Source: Liolophura sinensis
Taxonomy: Eukaryota > Mollusca > Polyplacophora > Chitonida > Chitonidae
Assembly: GCF_032854445.1 (NCBI RefSeq)
Contig: NC_088300.1
Location: 39,090,458 to 39,154,457 of the forward strand
DNA: 64,000 nt
Direction: 5' to 3'
Position 1 is the first letter of the stretch. Every line of letters begins with the position of its first letter. Shown here one piece after another: positions 61,803 to 64,000 of the stretch. The translations under genes and the position numbers were made by a program. The notes beneath the pieces are model-generated. The model saw only the letters and a program-made list of their open reading frames with translations, searched no databases and was not told where the DNA came from.

Positions 61803-61879
61803 AATATTGATGACGTCACCCGAGGCAATGCGTCGAGACAGAGCATATGTATAAAAAATATTTCGACAAGTATCAGTAG

Positions 61880-62180
61880 CGGAAAAATGAAAATAAAGAC
61901 CACAATGCACTCCTCTGGAGACGTGAGTGTCCTTGGGAACGCGTTGGCACGAAATGATGACACGATGGCGCGAAGCAATTGTACGATGGCACGACGCTAT
62001 GGTACGATGTCATCGCTTTACACCATCGTAGCATAGCGTCATGCCATCGCTTCGTGCCATCCTGCCATAGTGCCATCGCTTCGTGCCATCGTGTCATCGC
62101 TTCGTGCCATCGTGCCATCGCTTCGCATCATCGTGCCATCGCTTCGAGCTATTGTCGGGTGATGGGACGATGGTATGATG
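61880..62180. repeat. Foldback made of CCATCGCTTCGTG words
   Basis: Left of about 62010 the words are in one orientation (ACACGATGGCGCGAAGC, ACGATGGCACGACGCTATGG). Right of it they are inverted (ATAGCGTCATGCCATCGC, TTCGTGCCATCGTG repeated). The centre forms a hairpin between ACGCTATGGTACGATG and CATCGTAGCATAGCGT. The right half has about seven word copies. Confidence 0.8.
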
Positions 62181-62924
62181 ATGTACGGTATGAGGAATAT
62201 ATTTGGTTAAAACGAGTTGCACACGGTTAAAGCATCACTGTGTTGAAGTGGGCCCGTGGGAACACTGCGCAAGTGAGTTTTTTTTAATAAGAATTAAGGT
62301 GTACAGTTGTATTCAATATGTTATTATACCTGACCTGCTGTATCAATCAGCACAAAGGCTTCATGTATGCGTTCATAGATGCATGTGATGTAAATAGGGG
62401 CGGTAAAAGAGTTTTCTTATAAGCTGGCAGCAGATTGAAGTGCACACCACAGCTAAGGTGAACGTAAAAAGCGGCTCATGCGCTGTAAGGAGTAAGGACT
62501 AAGAATGACGCAATCTACACTTCTCACATGCGTTTTCTGCAAATCCATTCATGGTTTGCCGAATCACCTTATTCGCTGCATGGGGAACACATGACAGCTA
62601 GAGGCTACAAACCTTAATATGACCTATATGTAGCTTAGAAGGGGCCACCGTGTCATGTTTGTGCACATATGTCAACTCCTCAGTGACTTTTCCCATTGAT
62701 ATATGGTGAACAGAATGAATGTACTTGACCCAAAGATTACGCTTAGAGGCCTGAAGTGGGCGTGGCTATACACAGTGTATATATACCTGTATGATATCTG
62801 GTGATAAGGTCGAATCTCCCGCTGTGAAATGCACAAGAGATTTCATCATGTCTATAAACAGAGAGAACATTATTCAGGTTAAATACCGTAGATGTTCTAA
62901 GATGTCGCCTTAAATTATACGTAT
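62181..62924. other. Unique spacer
   Basis: No feature recognised. Confidence 0.4.
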
Positions 62925-63062
62925 AAATTAATGTGTTTAATTGGTTGATGTTTTACATCGTACTCAAGAATATTTCACATATTCCACGGGGTGCAGTATT
63001 ATGGTGGGACGAAACGGGACTCTGCCCGGGGGAAACCTTTCTGGCAGACCTGATGACCGGAG
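62925..63062 (-). mobile_element. SINE copy, truncated and diverged
   Basis: AATTGGTTGATGTTTTACAT, ACTCAAGAATATTTCAC, ATTATGGTGGGACGAAACGG and CTCTGCCCGGGGGAAACC, minus orientation; the head is missing. Confidence 0.75.
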
Positions 63063-63456
63063 TTACGCGTATTAAAATGTCAGCTGCAACAGTCGGTATA
63101 TAGATTATAATCGTGTCAACTTCTTGACAATTGTACACACATCCTGTAAGTTTGTCAATTTGTATACCTAATAGTGCATAGTGAAACCAATGATACCGCA
63201 GTCTTACCTAATATCATACTTCATTTTCTCTCGCACCTTACCCGATCTGGTCTCGTGCCTTAGAGAATGCTCAGACATATGTAAGGTATCAGTTTCACGA
63301 ATGACCTGTCTGTGTAGAACACGTTACATATGCAATGTATATAATCAGTAAAGGAACGCCTTCTGTTTCAACTTTCTTCAGGACTATGAATAATATTGTG
63401 TATGATATGTATAGCATGTCGAGTAAAAGCTGAAAAGTATAATGTATTAATGTAAT

Positions 63457-63610
63457 AATTTATTTATTTATTTGATTGGTGTTTTACGCCGTACTCGAGA
63501 ATATATCATTCATACGACGGCGACCAGCATTAAGGTTGGAGGAATCCGGACAGAGCCTGGGAGAAACCCACGACCATCTGCAGGTTGCTGGATGACCCTC
63601 CCACGTACGT
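63457..63610 (-). mobile_element. SINE copy, head missing
   Basis: TTTATTTATTTGATTGGTGT, TTTACGCCGTACTCGAGAAT, GACGGCGACCAGCATTAAGG, GGACAGAGCCTGGGAG and CTCCCACGTACG. It shares diagnostic changes (GTTGGAGGAATCCGGACAG) with the next copy, so they are of one subfamily. Confidence 0.85.
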
Positions 63611-63627
63611 CATATGTATTGTATTAT

Positions 63628-63900
63628 CCCTAATTTATTTATTTATTTGATTGGTGTTTTACGCCGTACTCAAGAATATTTCACTCATACGACGGCGACC
63701 AGCATTATGGTTGGAGGAATCCGGACAGAGCTCGGGGAAACCCACGACCATCCGCAGGTTGCTGGGACCTTCCCACGTACGGAGAGAAAGCCATGAACTG
63801 GACTTGAACACACATCGACCGCATTGGAGAGAAGCTCCTGGGTCATTACGCTGCGCTAGCGTGCTAACCAACTGAGCCCCGGAGGCCCAACCCCTAATTT
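63628..63900 (-). mobile_element. Full-length SINE with 9-bp target duplication
   Basis: CCCTAATTT at 63628-63636 and 63892-63900 flanks the element. Reverse complement of the full family from the tail to the head (GTGCTAACCAACTGAGCCCC, GGAGGCCC), with a small deletion around CGTACGGAGAG. Confidence 0.9.
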
Positions 63901-64000
63901 GAGTATACAAGGTATTATGTTACATACTTATGGGGTAGTATGGCGTATATATATACATGTGCTGTATGACAAAGAAATGGATATTGACAGGTGACCGGTG

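Overview
This window is eukaryotic, from an animal and most probably a marine mollusc or a close lophotrochozoan relative. The reasons are: exons with canonical GT-AG introns; a proprotein-convertase-type protease gene; many copies of a tRNA-derived SINE with a (AAAT)n tail; LINE remnants; and a very high density of minisatellites. There are no operons and no long bacterial-type genes. Nearly every long open frame lies inside a tandem repeat and is not a gene.

The one gene I can support is on the minus strand at the left end. Six exons (8066-7979, 5488-5402, 4359-4240, 2668-2616, 1830-1745, 1011-839) splice with consistent phase into about 202 codons. They cover the end of a prodomain, an RSRR processing site, a D-P-E-W..QWYL motif and the first half of a kexin/furin-like S8B catalytic domain. 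Both triad positions inside the window are changed (Asp to Ser, His to Arg) although the frame and all splice sites are intact. It therefore looks like a pseudoprotease paralogue rather than a decayed gene. The rest of the catalytic domain lies beyond base 1; the signal peptide and prodomain start were not found.

The exon that should carry the catalytic Asp (4240-4359) has unusual neighbours. A SINE tail abuts its acceptor. On the other side is a 53-bp minisatellite of about 27 units (2801-4239), each of which copies the last 21 bp of the exon plus the splice donor.

From 8.6 to 47.6 kb the DNA is mostly minisatellites (units of 14 to 90 bp), with two LINE 3' remnants (23.5 and 27.2 kb) and a few SINEs. 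From about 47.6 kb rightward CpG becomes visibly more common and the mobile DNA changes. This part has clustered SINEs, three of them with intact target-site duplications (TSDs). It also has a 965-bp element (50706-51670) with terminal inverted repeats and a 6-bp TSD, built from reiterated CGAGATT-type words. A diverged relative lies at 58.4 kb, and a similar word-built foldback of CCATCGCTTCGTG units at 61.9 kb. The CpG change may mark the 5' edge of a methylated, transcribed gene body, possibly that of the convertase-like gene, but this is inference.
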